From Pseudomonas fluorescens HK44 (GTDB lineage: Bacteria > Pseudomonadota > Gammaproteobacteria > Pseudomonadales > Pseudomonadaceae), in NCBI RefSeq assembly GCF_000217955.3, contig NZ_AFOY02000015.1, forward strand, positions 62,001 to 126,000: a stretch of 64,000 bases of DNA, written 5' to 3'. The translations under genes were made by a program, and so were the position numbers. Positions within the stretch are counted from its first letter, which is position 1. Each line of letters starts with the position of its first letter. Below the pieces are notes generated by a model. It searched no databases. It was given only the letters and a program-made list of their open reading frames with translations, and was not told the DNA's origin. Of the stretch, positions 17,708 to 26,311 are shown piece after piece.

Positions 17708-18928
17708 CTAGTCACTCGGCAGTGGCGAGGGGAGTAACAATGACGTCGCGCAACCCGGCACCGACGGGGTCATCCAGCGACGCGCTCGCCCGCGACCAAA
17801 CCACTGGACCTTGCCGGCCGCCGCGAGCGAGTCGAGTGCCCGCTGCACGGTGCGCTGGCTGGCGCCAAGCGCCAGCGCCAGGGCTGAACTCGACCACGAC
17901 TCACCGTCCGCGAGGAGGGCGAGCACCGCCGCCTGCTTCTCTTCGACGGGCCGCGCCAGCACGACGACTTCCGGTGCACTGCGCGGCACCAGTGCAAACC
18001 CGTGCTTTGTTGCGGTCACGCCCGCCACTGTCCGCAGCGCCGCGCGAAGTCGCCCGACCTCGACGCGCAATCGCGCACGATGCGACTCATCGTCAAGCTT
18101 CAATCGGAAGGCTCGGGCGATTAGCGTTTCCCTCGGTACGTCGGCGGGCCACGCTTCGCCCAGCACCCGTGCGAGCGCGAACAGCACTGGGCGCCTTGCG
18201 AACGATACTTGCGCACGTGCATCACGCACGACATGACGGCAGGCGTCCACGACGAGCGCCTTTGAAGCCAGTAGCGCTTCAACGTCCTCAAGCAGCAGAA
18301 GCCGCTCCTGGCCACCGGTAATCAGGCGCGCCGCGGGTGTGTCGAGGACGAGGCGTGCGCTGTCGACCTCGGCTGTCAGCGCAGGGATACCGGCGTGGCG
18401 TGCGGCCTGCTCGGCCCGAGTGAGCGCCGCCCGTGCCGTCTGTGCCTGGAGGCGGCGCATCGCAATTCCCGCCACGACCAACTCATGGGCAGCCATCAAT
18501 GCAGGCGGTAAAGGCGTGGGGTCGAGTTCGGCGAGCCTGTGCTCGGCTTCGTCGAGGTGACCGATCAGCAGCAAGCGCCGGATCTCGAGATACCGGGCAT
18601 GCGCGGCGTTCACCCGGTCACCGTGTTCTTCGAGTGTCGCCCGTGCGGCATCGAGTGCCTTTGCAGGCCAGCCAAGGTCGCGCGAAGCGAGCGCAATCTC
18701 GGCCTCGGCGACCACGCATCGCGCACGGGCCAAGGCCTCTTTCGGACCGAAGGCACGTGCCGCACTGCGCAACAGAGCCTTCGCGCGAACCAGCTCGCCA
18801 AGCTGCGCCATGGCGATGCCGCGCAACGCGAGTGCCGGCGCATCGTCGCGCAAGGCCACCCGGTTCAGTGCGCCGAGGGGATCACCCGCAGCGAGCGCAC
18901 GCGCCGCAGCCGTTATCAGCGAATCCAT
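17708..18928 (-). CDS. TPR and winged-helix transcriptional regulator
   Basis: Protein of 406 residues, very rich in Ala, Arg and Leu. Residues 1-240 are helical TPR/BTAD-like repeats. Residues about 245-310 (RRPVLFALARVLGEAWP..., ending TKHGFALVP) look like an OmpR-type winged helix. Residues 325-385 (AAVLALLADGESWSSSALAL, GASQRTVQRALDSLAAAGKV) form a second helix-turn-helix. It precedes the beta-propeller gene in the same direction and probably regulates it or itself. Codon use is more extreme in GC than in neighbouring genes, which suggests acquisition. The domain reading is by eye. Confidence 0.6.
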   Translation of the reverse strand: MDSLITAAARALAAGDPLGALNRVALRDDAPALALRGIAMAQLGELVRAKALLRSAARAFGPKEALARARCVVAEAEIALASRDLGWPAKALDAARATLEEHGDRVNAAHARYLEIRRLLLIGHLDEAEHRLAELDPTPLPPALMAAHELVVAGIAMRRLQAQTARAALTRAEQAARHAGIPALTAEVDSARLVLDTPAARLITGGQERLLLLEDVEALLASKALVVDACRHVVRDARAQVSFARRPVLFALARVLGEAWPADVPRETLIARAFRLKLDDESHRARLRVEVGRLRAALRTVAGVTATKHGFALVPRSAPEVVVLARPVEEKQAAVLALLADGESWSSSALALALGASQRTVQRALDSLAAAGKVQWFGRGRARRWMTPSVPGCATSLLLPSPLPSD

Positions 18929-19068
18929 CAGAATCGCACCACAGCGGTCACTCCCACCCTCCGATACCCGCTGCTTAGTCTATCTCACGACTATCAAACA
19001 GCCTGGAGGGTAACAAGCGCTGAGTCAGGTTCTGCCTTCGCAGGAAGACATTCAGAGCTTGCTGATTC

Positions 19069-19209
19069 CTGCCAGAGGCTGGCTTGCGCTACAGCCATTT
19101 CGGGGAAGGTGATTACGCCGAACAAGAGCGGGTGATTCAGGGGCTGCTGGAAGAGGCGAAAATCGCCAAGGTTGCTGTACACAGTGCAATACAGACGGTC
19201 GGTCGATAA
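19069..19209 (+). pseudogene. Decayed coding fragment of unknown origin
   Basis: A 46-codon open stretch without an ATG reads LPEAGLRYSHFGEGDYAEQE followed by RVIQGLLEEAKIAKVAV and ends at a stop. It is closed upstream by a TGA at 19063. The sequence is protein-like and lacks a start and ribosome-binding site, so it looks like the 3' remnant of a gene. The family was not recognised. Confidence 0.35.
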
Positions 19210-19267
19210 CGAAGCAGTGGCTTTGTTCTATCCTGAAATTGAACGCAAACCTCAGGAGGAGGGCCTT

Positions 19268-19426
19268 ATGGCAACCGAAAAGAAACGTGAACAGTTCGAA
19301 GATTCTGAAGAGGAAAAGCCAGACGAAGCGACCCCGGATGAGAATCCACCCGATCCGACGTGGAAGCATCCGGACGACGGCAAAAGCCTTTCGGATCTTG
19401 ACCAGGAATGGCCGCTTAAACCCTGA
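19268..19426 (+). CDS. Small acidic hypothetical protein
   Basis: A 52-residue, strongly acidic, proline-rich protein (MATEKKREQFEDSEEEKP ... WPLKP) with no membrane segment or signal. The start is well supported by CAGGAGGAGG nine bases before the ATG. Such small acidic proteins occur as conserved hypotheticals in fluorescent pseudomonads; the function is unknown. The C-terminal part has a DPTWKHPDDGKSLSDLDQEW block that is likely the conserved core. Confidence 0.65.
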   Translation: MATEKKREQFEDSEEEKPDEATPDENPPDPTWKHPDDGKSLSDLDQEWPLKP

Positions 19427-19487
19427 GCCATCTGCCTTTTGCACAATGCCCGTGGCCAGTCCCGGGCATTGTGCTGTCATCGTTGTG

Positions 19488-20282
19488 CTACTCCAATGCC
19501 GTCGTGGCCGCTGCGGGCCGTGTGCGTGCCAGCACGTTATAGCAAACCCGTGGAATGCCCGGCAGGCGGTTGTCGAGCAACTTGCTCAAGGACTCACCCT
19601 GATACAGATAGGCGTCGCCAAAGTCGCTGCCGAGCATCGTCGGATGGGCAACGATTTCCAGCAGCCCGTCTGCCGGTGGCCTGGCGTTGCGCAAGTCCAC
19701 CGGGGTACAGACGTAGTCCGCCGTGGCACCGGCGAGACGGTGTAAACGCCGGTTGAGCAGGCTCTTGAACACGCGCTTGGCCAGGCTGAGGTTGTGCCCC
19801 AAATTGCGCGCCAGGCGAACGGGGACTCCCTGGCGGGCAGCAAAACGCGCGACGATCTCACCGATCGGCCAGATAGTGTGCACATGCTGGTGGGAATCGA
19901 GATGGCTGGGCTGCAGGCCATTGTCCAGGCAGTGCTGCCATTGCGCTTCGAGTTCCTTCAGCACCGCATCGCGTTGCTGGCGGCCGAGCCACAGGCGGTG
20001 ACGGGGCAGGTTCAGGTCGAACTCGCCGGCTGTGTCGCAAAAGGTTGGCAGCTCGAGTATCGCCCGGCTCAGGGGCCGGCCGTATGTGAGGTTGAAGTGT
20101 AGGCCGACGCGACCCTTGAGCAGCGGCTGCTGCGCCAACGCACAGGCCGCTTCGAAAGCCGGCATGTTGGCCATGGCGGTGGCGGAGCTGATCACCCCGG
20201 ACTGGAAGGCCCGCAGGATGACTGCGTTCTCGTTCAGGCTGAGACCGAAATCGTCAGCGTTGACTATGACTTGGCGAGGCAT
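19488..20282 (-). CDS. YdjC/ChbG/HpnK family carbohydrate deacetylase
   Basis: Enzyme of 264 residues with the family metal-binding motifs NADDFGLS near the N terminus and SHLDSHQHVHTIWP near residues 120-135. Members remove acetyl groups from N-acetylated sugars (ChbG on chitooligosaccharides, HpnK in hopanoid biosynthesis). The ATG at 20282 is preferred to one six bases upstream because GGAGG is at the proper distance from it. It overlaps the tail of the truncated FemAB-like gene. It stands beside the exopolysaccharide locus and may modify its sugars, but is on the opposite strand to the export genes. Confidence 0.85.
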   Translation of the reverse strand: MPRQVIVNADDFGLSLNENAVILRAFQSGVISSATAMANMPAFEAACALAQQPLLKGRVGLHFNLTYGRPLSRAILELPTFCDTAGEFDLNLPRHRLWLGRQQRDAVLKELEAQWQHCLDNGLQPSHLDSHQHVHTIWPIGEIVARFAARQGVPVRLARNLGHNLSLAKRVFKSLLNRRLHRLAGATADYVCTPVDLRNARPPADGLLEIVAHPTMLGSDFGDAYLYQGESLSKLLDNRLPGIPRVCYNVLARTRPAAATTALE

Positions 20283-20823
20283 GTTCATCCTCCATGGGGT
20301 GTGCAGTGGGCGCGATTTTTTTATCGACGCCGGTCACGACGGGCGTGCGGACCAAACGTGCGACAGCGGCCGCACGTTTGGTCCGCCACTGTTGCAGTCG
20401 CGGTTTGACGTGGTGCCAGAGCCGCAGGCCAAGGCCCAGCAAGAGCCCGCTGGGGCGCCAGGAATAGAAGCTCCAGCGCCAGTGTTCGAGCTGCCCGGTC
20501 ATGCGTTCATGCAGTTGATGGCTGGAGTTGTCCAGGCTCACCCGCGACGGGTCGATCCACTGCCAGCCCTCGTCCAGACCCCAGCTAATCCACTCATCAA
20601 GCAGCACTCGGCCGCTGCCCAGACCGGCATATTGCAGCAGGAACGCCAGGTTGTAGTCGTAGAGCCGACCCTGTTCCAGCAAGCCTAGACGATAGCTGAT
20701 GCAACGCCCGTCAAGTTCCAGCACGACCACGCGTACCCGCCCTTGGGCGGCGAGGTCGGCCGAAAGGCCGTGACCTGGTTCTCGATCCTCGGCGTGGCGC
20801 CGTTCACGCTGTTGCTGCCTCAT
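20254..20823 (-). pseudogene. FemAB/CelD-type acetyltransferase, 3' fragment
   Basis: The C-terminal part of a GNAT-fold FemAB/CelD-like protein: VVVLELDGRCISYRLGLLEQ, then GRLYDYNLAFL and SRVSLDNSSHQLHERMTGQ are typical of the last 130 residues of that family. The first 30 residues of the open frame are Arg/Gln-rich and unrelated, and they lie over an Fsr-like fragment on the other strand. The 5' two-thirds of the gene is therefore missing. FemAB-like proteins are frequent in exosortase-associated exopolysaccharide loci. The gene overlaps the downstream YdjC deacetylase by 29 bases, so the fragment may still affect its translation. Confidence 0.65.
20347..20386. repeat. 16-bp perfect inverted repeat
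   Basis: GCGGACCAAACGTGCG at 20347-20362 is the exact reverse complement of CGCACGTTTGGTCCGC at 20371-20386, with an eight-base loop. It lies in the 3' part of the truncated FemAB-like frame, about 65 bases before the YdjC start on that strand. It is not a REP sequence. It may be a hairpin that modulates the overlapping YdjC gene, or the scar of a rearrangement. Confidence 0.6.
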
Positions 20824-20975
20824 GTGGACCTGTTCTGGACCAGTGTGCTGATGGTTTCATCCTGGCTTCGGCGTTCTCGGCCATCGTGGTCTACGCTCAA
20901 GAACGAGTACCGGGCAACGTCCGGATGATTGCCGGGGTGTTCTTCGGTCTGATGTTTGGTTTCGGCGGAAATTGG
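20758..20975 (+). pseudogene. Fsr-like MFS transporter fragment, frameshifted
   Basis: Two adjacent frames together read GRKAVTWFSILGVAPFTLLL and then FILASAFSAIVVYAQERVPG, RMIAGVFFGLMFGFGG. This is a central-to-late section of the fosmidomycin-resistance-type MFS family (Fsr). The frame changes near 20850. Both ends are missing: the left end abuts the FemAB-like fragment on the other strand, and the right end runs into sequence before the export gene. It is a dead remnant that marks the left border of the exopolysaccharide locus. Confidence 0.7.
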
Positions 20976-21095
20976 CCGCCAAGAAGCTCGAGGCGATTGC
21001 TGTTTGATCGTTTCTTTGGCGTCAAAGGAGAGGGAGTGTTTTCGCCCCGTTTTTATGTGAAGCTCTGTGCATGCTATTTGGTCGGAGGGATCCTT

Positions 21096-21653
21096 ATGTT
21101 GCGTTTGTTATTACCTGTGCTCTGCGCGCTGGTGGTCTGGCCCAGCATTACCAGTGCCGACGAAAGAGCCGCGGCTTATCTGCTAAGTCCGGGTGACGTC
21201 ATTTCCGTTTCCGTTTGGGGCGAAGAGAAGCTGAAACAGGAGGTGCACGTACTTCCTGATGGCAGCATTACCTTCCCGCTGGCAGGAAAAATCGATGTTG
21301 CGGGGCTTGATGCCACTGCAGTCGCAAAGAAAGTCGCTGATAAGCTTAAGGAGTTCATACCCGATCCGAACGTGAGCGTTGTCATCACGAGCACCGCAGG
21401 CAATCTCGTCTATGTGCAGGGTAAGGTGCTCAAGCCCGGCACCGTACAGATGTCAGGTCCAACTGCAGTGCTGCAAGTATTGAGCATGTCGGGCGGGCTC
21501 GACAAATTCGCCGACAAGGAGGACATCAAGGTCGTGCGCCGCAATGGGGCTAAACAAGAGATCCTGCCCGTCCATTACAGCGATTTGATGTCCGGGCGTG
21601 ACATGTCCACCAATATTCAACTCCAGGCCGGCGATACGCTGGTCGTGCCTTAG
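21096..21653 (+). CDS. Polysaccharide export protein (Wza-like, SLBB domain)
   Basis: Protein of 185 residues with a signal sequence (MLRLLLPVLCALVVWPSITS). A Poly_export domain follows (YLLSPGDVISVSVWGEEKLK... FPLAGKIDVAGLDATAVAKK) and then one SLBB domain (GNLVYVQGKVLKPGTVQMSG). ATG 21096 is preceded by GGAGGG; the longer upstream frame covers the Fsr remnant and is not used. It is much shorter than Wza and has no lipobox at the cleavage site, as in the short Wza-like proteins of exosortase-type loci. It would form or gate the outer-membrane exit with the next gene product. Confidence 0.88.
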   Translation: MLRLLLPVLCALVVWPSITSADERAAAYLLSPGDVISVSVWGEEKLKQEVHVLPDGSITFPLAGKIDVAGLDATAVAKKVADKLKEFIPDPNVSVVITSTAGNLVYVQGKVLKPGTVQMSGPTAVLQVLSMSGGLDKFADKEDIKVVRRNGAKQEILPVHYSDLMSGRDMSTNIQLQAGDTLVVP

Positions 21654-21655
21654 CC

Positions 21656-22795
21656 TTGCGCGATGCACTAAGGATTATCTTGCCCGTGCTGCGAACGGCC
21701 GGCGTTGCGACGGCCATCTTGATCTTGCCGTGCTCCGGTGTGGCCTATGCTGCCACTTGGCAATCAGCAATCGTTCTGCCTTCGACTGTCGAGTACGACA
21801 GCAACCCGGTGCTTGTTACGGAAAACAAGAAGGGTGTGACTCGTACGATCATCGCCCCCGATTACACGCTTGTCGGTACTTCAGGCCGGGATCAGTGGCG
21901 GTTCGGTCTTGGTATGAATCTGGTGCGTTCGTCTGATACGTCCATCGTTTCGGACCGCGAAGACCCCAACGTGCAGTTAGGGTGGCAGCGCGAGACCGAA
22001 ACGGGTGGTTTTGGACTCACGGCGAAGTATGTCGAGAGCTCAACGCTCTCCACTGCGGTTCAAGAAACCGGTGTGATTACCACCGATGGTACGCAAAAGC
22101 TAACCTCGTTCGGCGGCAACTGGAGTACCGCTCTCAGTGAGCGAACTACCCTGGTTAACGAAACCGACTACACACATGTCACTTACGACATTAATACACT
22201 GACCAACTATAACGAGCTTTCGAACCGCCTAGGCTTGAACTACGCATGGAGCGAACGTGTGGAGCTATTCACGCGTTTTGGCGTGAAGCGTTATGAGCCG
22301 CAGCAGGGATCTGCGGTGTCTTCCTCAAACAGTTACACCCCCACTGCCGGCTTGAACTTTGAGATCTCCGAGCGGCTCAAGGGGTCGCTTTACGCAGGTG
22401 TCAATCAAGTCTCTGGCTCGAACAGCCGCCCCCGTGGCCAAGGCGGTTTTTCGTTGCACTATACCGGTGAGCGTGTTGATACAAGTATCGGCGCCAGTCG
22501 TAGTACTGTCGCCAGCGGCGACGGCGGTTTTGTCGAGTCTGATAACCTGAACGGTACATGGAGTTATGCCCTCGACGACACCAGCCGTACCGGTTTTGAT
22601 GCCTCATTGCAAAAAACCAAAGGGCTAACGCCTAATACCCTGCGCAATGTCGGTGCCTGGTTTAGCCGGGAACTCTCGCCTTTTTGGGTGGCGCGCCTAT
22701 CCTTCACGTACAAAGAACGCCAGCAAAATGGCTTGCCGGATGCCACCGCAAACGTCGTCGGGTTGACCTTGACCTATAGTCACCCCAACTTCTGA
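21656..22795 (+). CDS. Exopolysaccharide-associated outer-membrane beta-barrel
   Basis: Protein of 379 residues with a signal peptide and a barrel-like mature part (PSTVEYDSNPVLVTE, LNYAWSERVELFTRFGVKRY, LTLTYSHPNF with final Phe). This type (BBP2-like, EpsL/TIGR03016-like) accompanies chain-length determinants in exopolysaccharide loci. No ATG is available; TTG 21656 lies two bases after the upstream stop, and TTG 21680 after AAGGA is a good alternative. It is probably an outer-membrane pore or scaffold for polymer exit. The family call is by overall pattern. Confidence 0.75.
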   Translation: MRDALRIILPVLRTAGVATAILILPCSGVAYAATWQSAIVLPSTVEYDSNPVLVTENKKGVTRTIIAPDYTLVGTSGRDQWRFGLGMNLVRSSDTSIVSDREDPNVQLGWQRETETGGFGLTAKYVESSTLSTAVQETGVITTDGTQKLTSFGGNWSTALSERTTLVNETDYTHVTYDINTLTNYNELSNRLGLNYAWSERVELFTRFGVKRYEPQQGSAVSSSNSYTPTAGLNFEISERLKGSLYAGVNQVSGSNSRPRGQGGFSLHYTGERVDTSIGASRSTVASGDGGFVESDNLNGTWSYALDDTSRTGFDASLQKTKGLTPNTLRNVGAWFSRELSPFWVARLSFTYKERQQNGLPDATANVVGLTLTYSHPNF

Positions 22796-22815
22796 AATTC
22801 AGCTGGGTGATAAAT

Positions 22816-24384
22816 ATGACCTCTGAATACGAAATGTCGGTCAACGACTACATTGCTGTCATCAAGCACCATGCCTTGCTGTTGATCCTGAGTTTCGCGT
22901 TAATACTCGGCCTGAGCGTAGTGGTCGCGATCTCTATCCCGCCCATCTACGAGTCATCTGGCACTATTCTGGTCGAGTCTCAGCAGATTTCGCCAGACCT
23001 GGTGGCGGCGAACAACAATACCTTTGCCGATGAGCGCATCGAAGTCATTCGCCAGCGCGTGATGACCCGTGAGCATCTGGAAGGGATCATCGACAAGTAC
23101 AATCTTTTTGCTTCGCAAAGCAGGCAGTTGAGCGTTTCCGAGAAAATCGATGAAATGCGCAATGCGATTACAGTCTCCTTGGTCAGTGCTGCCGTTAAGG
23201 GGCGCGGAGAAGTGACGATTGCTTTCCGTCTTTCCTTTGAGCACCGGCAGCCAGAGATTGCCAACAAAGTGGCCAACGAGCTGGTGACGCTGTTTCTGGA
23301 TGAAAACATCAAGCAGCGCACCGAGCGCGCCAGTGAAACAACAGTGTTTCTGACGCAGGAGGCGGACAAGCTCAGGGTCGAACTGGAAGCCCTGGAAAAC
23401 CGCTTGGCAGACTTCAAGCAAGCGCACAGCAACGCGCTTCCCGAGCATCAGGAGTTGCGCATGAATATGTTGTCACGCGCCGAAACCGAGCTTAAAGAGG
23501 TCGACCGTGACTACAAAACTGCCCGTGAGGAGTTGCGCTTCAATGAGTTGGAGCTTTCCGCAGCCAATGCCGGGCTAGCGACCAAGCCTGGATTGCCCGG
23601 CGCGGCGGTTGATAAACAGCAAGATCTGGGTAGCCTCAAGGCGGAGTACACCCGGTTACTGTCGCTGTATACCGAAGCCCACCCCGATGTGCGTGCCGTC
23701 AAACGCAAAATTGCTGCACTTGAGGCTACCAAAGGTGTTGGTGCTGGTGGTGCAGCGGCTCCAGCCAGTCTGGACATTGCCAAGGCTCAGGCCCGGATCG
23801 CTGCCGCAGAAGCACGTATCAAGTCGCTGGCCGATCAAAAGCAGGAAATACTCAAAAAAATAGCCGACTACGAGGCACAAATTCTTGAGACGCCGCAAGT
23901 CGAGCGCGGCTTGGTCACACTGATGCGTGACTATGAAAACGCTCGTAAAAAATACGAGGAAATTCGCACCAAGGAAATGAGTGCAAAAATTTCCGAAAGC
24001 CTGGAGCAGGAAAACAAAGCCGAGCGTTTTGTTCTTCTGGAATCGCCATTGATGCCTGAAAAGCCGATACGGCCGAACCGTAAAAAAGTGGTTGCCATGG
24101 GCTTTGTTCTCGCTCCGGTGGGCGCTGGCGCATTGGTGATGCTCCTTGAGATGCTGAACCAGCGCGTGCGCGGAGCTGAAGCCTTGGCCAGTGTGCTGGG
24201 TAGACGCATATTGGTTGCGATTCCCTACATATACACTAGAGCGGAATTGGCACGCCGTAAGCAGTGGCGAACGCGATTGATCCTCAGTGGAGTAGTGATG
24301 ATCGTGCTCTTTTTGGTGCTCCTGCACTTCTTCTACATGCCTCTGGACCTTCTGATGTTTAAAGCTCTGGGCCGGTTTGCATAA
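22816..24384 (+). CDS. Chain-length determinant protein (Wzz/GumC type)
   Basis: Inner-membrane polysaccharide co-polymerase of about 522 residues. A membrane segment near residues 20-45 follows MSVNDYIAVIKHHALLLIL, a long periplasmic coiled-coil region runs from about 170 to 390, and a second membrane segment follows the conserved PEKPIRPNRKKVVAMGFVLA block. A third hydrophobic stretch is at the C terminus. ATG 22816 is used; a GTG nine bases earlier is possible. It works with the following tyrosine autokinase to control polymer length. Confidence 0.9.
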   Translation: MTSEYEMSVNDYIAVIKHHALLLILSFALILGLSVVVAISIPPIYESSGTILVESQQISPDLVAANNNTFADERIEVIRQRVMTREHLEGIIDKYNLFASQSRQLSVSEKIDEMRNAITVSLVSAAVKGRGEVTIAFRLSFEHRQPEIANKVANELVTLFLDENIKQRTERASETTVFLTQEADKLRVELEALENRLADFKQAHSNALPEHQELRMNMLSRAETELKEVDRDYKTAREELRFNELELSAANAGLATKPGLPGAAVDKQQDLGSLKAEYTRLLSLYTEAHPDVRAVKRKIAALEATKGVGAGGAAAPASLDIAKAQARIAAAEARIKSLADQKQEILKKIADYEAQILETPQVERGLVTLMRDYENARKKYEEIRTKEMSAKISESLEQENKAERFVLLESPLMPEKPIRPNRKKVVAMGFVLAPVGAGALVMLLEMLNQRVRGAEALASVLGRRILVAIPYIYTRAELARRKQWRTRLILSGVVMIVLFLVLLHFFYMPLDLLMFKALGRFA

Positions 24385-24395
24385 GGAATATAGCC

Positions 24396-25202
24396 ATGGA
24401 AATAATCAAGCCCGATACCGAGAATTCCGAGCAACAGCCTTCGTCAAGTCTCGTGACAATGCCAAAAGCCATGACAGTGACCGGGCAGTCTGCAGGTCTG
24501 AATGCGCTGAGTTATGTGCAAACCAAAGTTGTACCGCTGCGGCCAGAGCATCTCGAGAGCAATCGCATTGTGGCGTACAACAAGAATTCGAATATGGGGG
24601 GGGCTTTCGATCTGCTGCGCACGCAAGTTCTGAAAGTCATGGGAGAAAATGACTGGCGCACGCTTGCTATCACCTCGCCAACTCCGGATGCAGGCAAGAC
24701 TGTATTGGCTATCAACTTGGCAATGAGCATCGCTCATCACACCACCAAGACGGCGCTACTGGTGGATTTCGACTTGCGTCGTCCGATGGTGGGTGCCTGC
24801 CTGGGTCTGCCGATGGAGAAATCGCTGAATGAATTGCTGGCCAATGAGGCGGAACTGCAAGAAGTTCTGGTCAACCCGACCTTGCCGCGCTTTGTAGTCC
24901 TGCCGACGCGAGAGCCGATCCCTCTCTCCACCGAGGTGCTGTCATCGCCCACAGTGAGCCATTTGATTACTGATCTGCGCGAGCGCTACGACTCGCGTAT
25001 CGTGATTTTCGACTTGCCGCCGTTGTTGAGTTCGGACGATGTTATTACCGTCTTGCCTAAATTCGACTGCGTCCTGCTGGTGGTCGCCAACGGCATGAAC
25101 AGCAAGAAAGAGATCGAGGAAAGCCTTTATCATCTGGGGACAGCCAATCTGATTGGCACGGTACTAAACAAAGCCGAGCCCCCAAACCGCTCTTACTACT
25201 AG
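24396..25202 (+). CDS. Tyrosine autokinase (CpsD/CapB, BY-kinase)
   Basis: Cytoplasmic P-loop kinase of 268 residues with Walker A TSPTPDAGKT (near residue 93-102), Walker A' LLVDFDLRRP and a Walker B-like IVIFDLPPLL. It is a separate polypeptide from the membrane activator just upstream, as in Gram-positive CpsC/D and exosortase-type loci. The C terminus (NRSYY) holds only two tyrosines, a minimal cluster for autophosphorylation. Twelve bases separate it from the chain-length gene. It should regulate polymerisation and export by cycles of tyrosine phosphorylation. Confidence 0.88.
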   Translation: MEIIKPDTENSEQQPSSSLVTMPKAMTVTGQSAGLNALSYVQTKVVPLRPEHLESNRIVAYNKNSNMGGAFDLLRTQVLKVMGENDWRTLAITSPTPDAGKTVLAINLAMSIAHHTTKTALLVDFDLRRPMVGACLGLPMEKSLNELLANEAELQEVLVNPTLPRFVVLPTREPIPLSTEVLSSPTVSHLITDLRERYDSRIVIFDLPPLLSSDDVITVLPKFDCVLLVVANGMNSKKEIEESLYHLGTANLIGTVLNKAEPPNRSYY

Positions 25203-25246
25203 AGCGTCACCCTTAGGCGTTCGGCGTTATGCGCCAGCGCCGACTT

Positions 25247-26224
25247 TCAGTGCCAAGGGTACTTCTGCTCCCAGCTCCAGGCGTGCGCCACTATCAGTTC
25301 AAGTGAGGCAAATTGCGGTTGCCAGCCAAGTAATGTGATGGCCATGCGGGGATCGGCCACAAGGCGTGGCGGATCGCCGGCGCGGCGTGGCGCTTCGCTC
25401 ACGGAGATATCCTGGCCGGTCACGGCGCGTGCCGTGTCTATTACTTGTTGTACTGAGAAACCCTGACCGTTTCCGAGGTTGAAAGCCGTGCTTGCACCAC
25501 CTGCCAGTAAATAATCCACGGCAAGTGCATGAGCTGCAACGAGGTCGACAACGTGGATGTAGTCGCGAATGCAAGTGCCGTCAGGTGTGTCGTAGTCACG
25601 GCCATAGACGGTGATGGTTGTGCGCCGACCGGAGGCAGCTTGCAGTATCAGTGGCAGCAGGTGGGTTTCCGGTTCGCGGCGTTCACCTAACTGTCCTTCA
25701 GGGTCTGCTCCAGCGGCGTTGAAGTAGCGCAGGCAGACCGATTTGAGCCCGTATGCACGGTCGAAATCTCCAAGCATCTGCTCCACCATCCACTTGCTGC
25801 GACCATAAGGGTTGATCGCGGCCTTGGGATGCTCTTCGTCGATAGGTACATACACCGGGTCGCCATAGACGGCTGCGGTCGAGGAAAAAATGAAGTTTTT
25901 AACCCCGGCACGAACCATGGCTTGTAGCAGCGTAAGGGTTCCAGCCAGGTTGTTTTGGTAATACTTGGCAGGTTCAGTGACGGATTCGCCCACCTGTATA
26001 AATGAGGCGAAGTGGAACACGGCATCAAAGTGCTGTCCCGCAAACAAGACGTCCAGGGCTTGTGCGTCGGCGATGTCCAGTTCGACTAATCTCCCGCCCA
26101 TCAACGCGCCGCGATGGCCTGTTGAAAAGTTGTCTGCCACCACCAGTTCGTGACCGGCACGCAGTAGTTGCTTAACCATATGCGAGCCGATATAGCCTGC
26201 GCCACCAACCACCAAAAATTTCAT
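25247..26224 (-). CDS. galE: UDP-glucose 4-epimerase
   Basis: Extended short-chain dehydrogenase of 325 residues with the NAD-binding motif GGAGYIGSHM at the N terminus and the catalytic pair in NPYGRSK (Tyr and Lys, near residues 140-145). Further GalE signatures are LRYFNAAGADPEGQLGE and RDYIHVVDL. It interconverts UDP-glucose and UDP-galactose for polymer building blocks. It is convergent with the kinase gene and begins a minus-strand block with the glycosidase and polymerase genes. Confidence 0.93.
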   Translation of the reverse strand: MKFLVVGGAGYIGSHMVKQLLRAGHELVVADNFSTGHRGALMGGRLVELDIADAQALDVLFAGQHFDAVFHFASFIQVGESVTEPAKYYQNNLAGTLTLLQAMVRAGVKNFIFSSTAAVYGDPVYVPIDEEHPKAAINPYGRSKWMVEQMLGDFDRAYGLKSVCLRYFNAAGADPEGQLGERREPETHLLPLILQAASGRRTTITVYGRDYDTPDGTCIRDYIHVVDLVAAHALAVDYLLAGGASTAFNLGNGQGFSVQQVIDTARAVTGQDISVSEAPRRAGDPPRLVADPRMAITLLGWQPQFASLELIVAHAWSWEQKYPWH

Positions 26225-26311
26225 CCTGATCTCCTGGAAACTGTTGCTGTGAAAGCACAGATTGGAACGCCAGTTCGATCCGCCTGATCATTACGTTAAA
26301 AGACAGGTTAG

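Noticed and set aside
17722-18321. Plus-strand open frames opposite the TPR/winged-helix regulator.
   Set aside because: Arg/Ala/Pro-rich shadows of a very GC-rich gene; no domain recognised.
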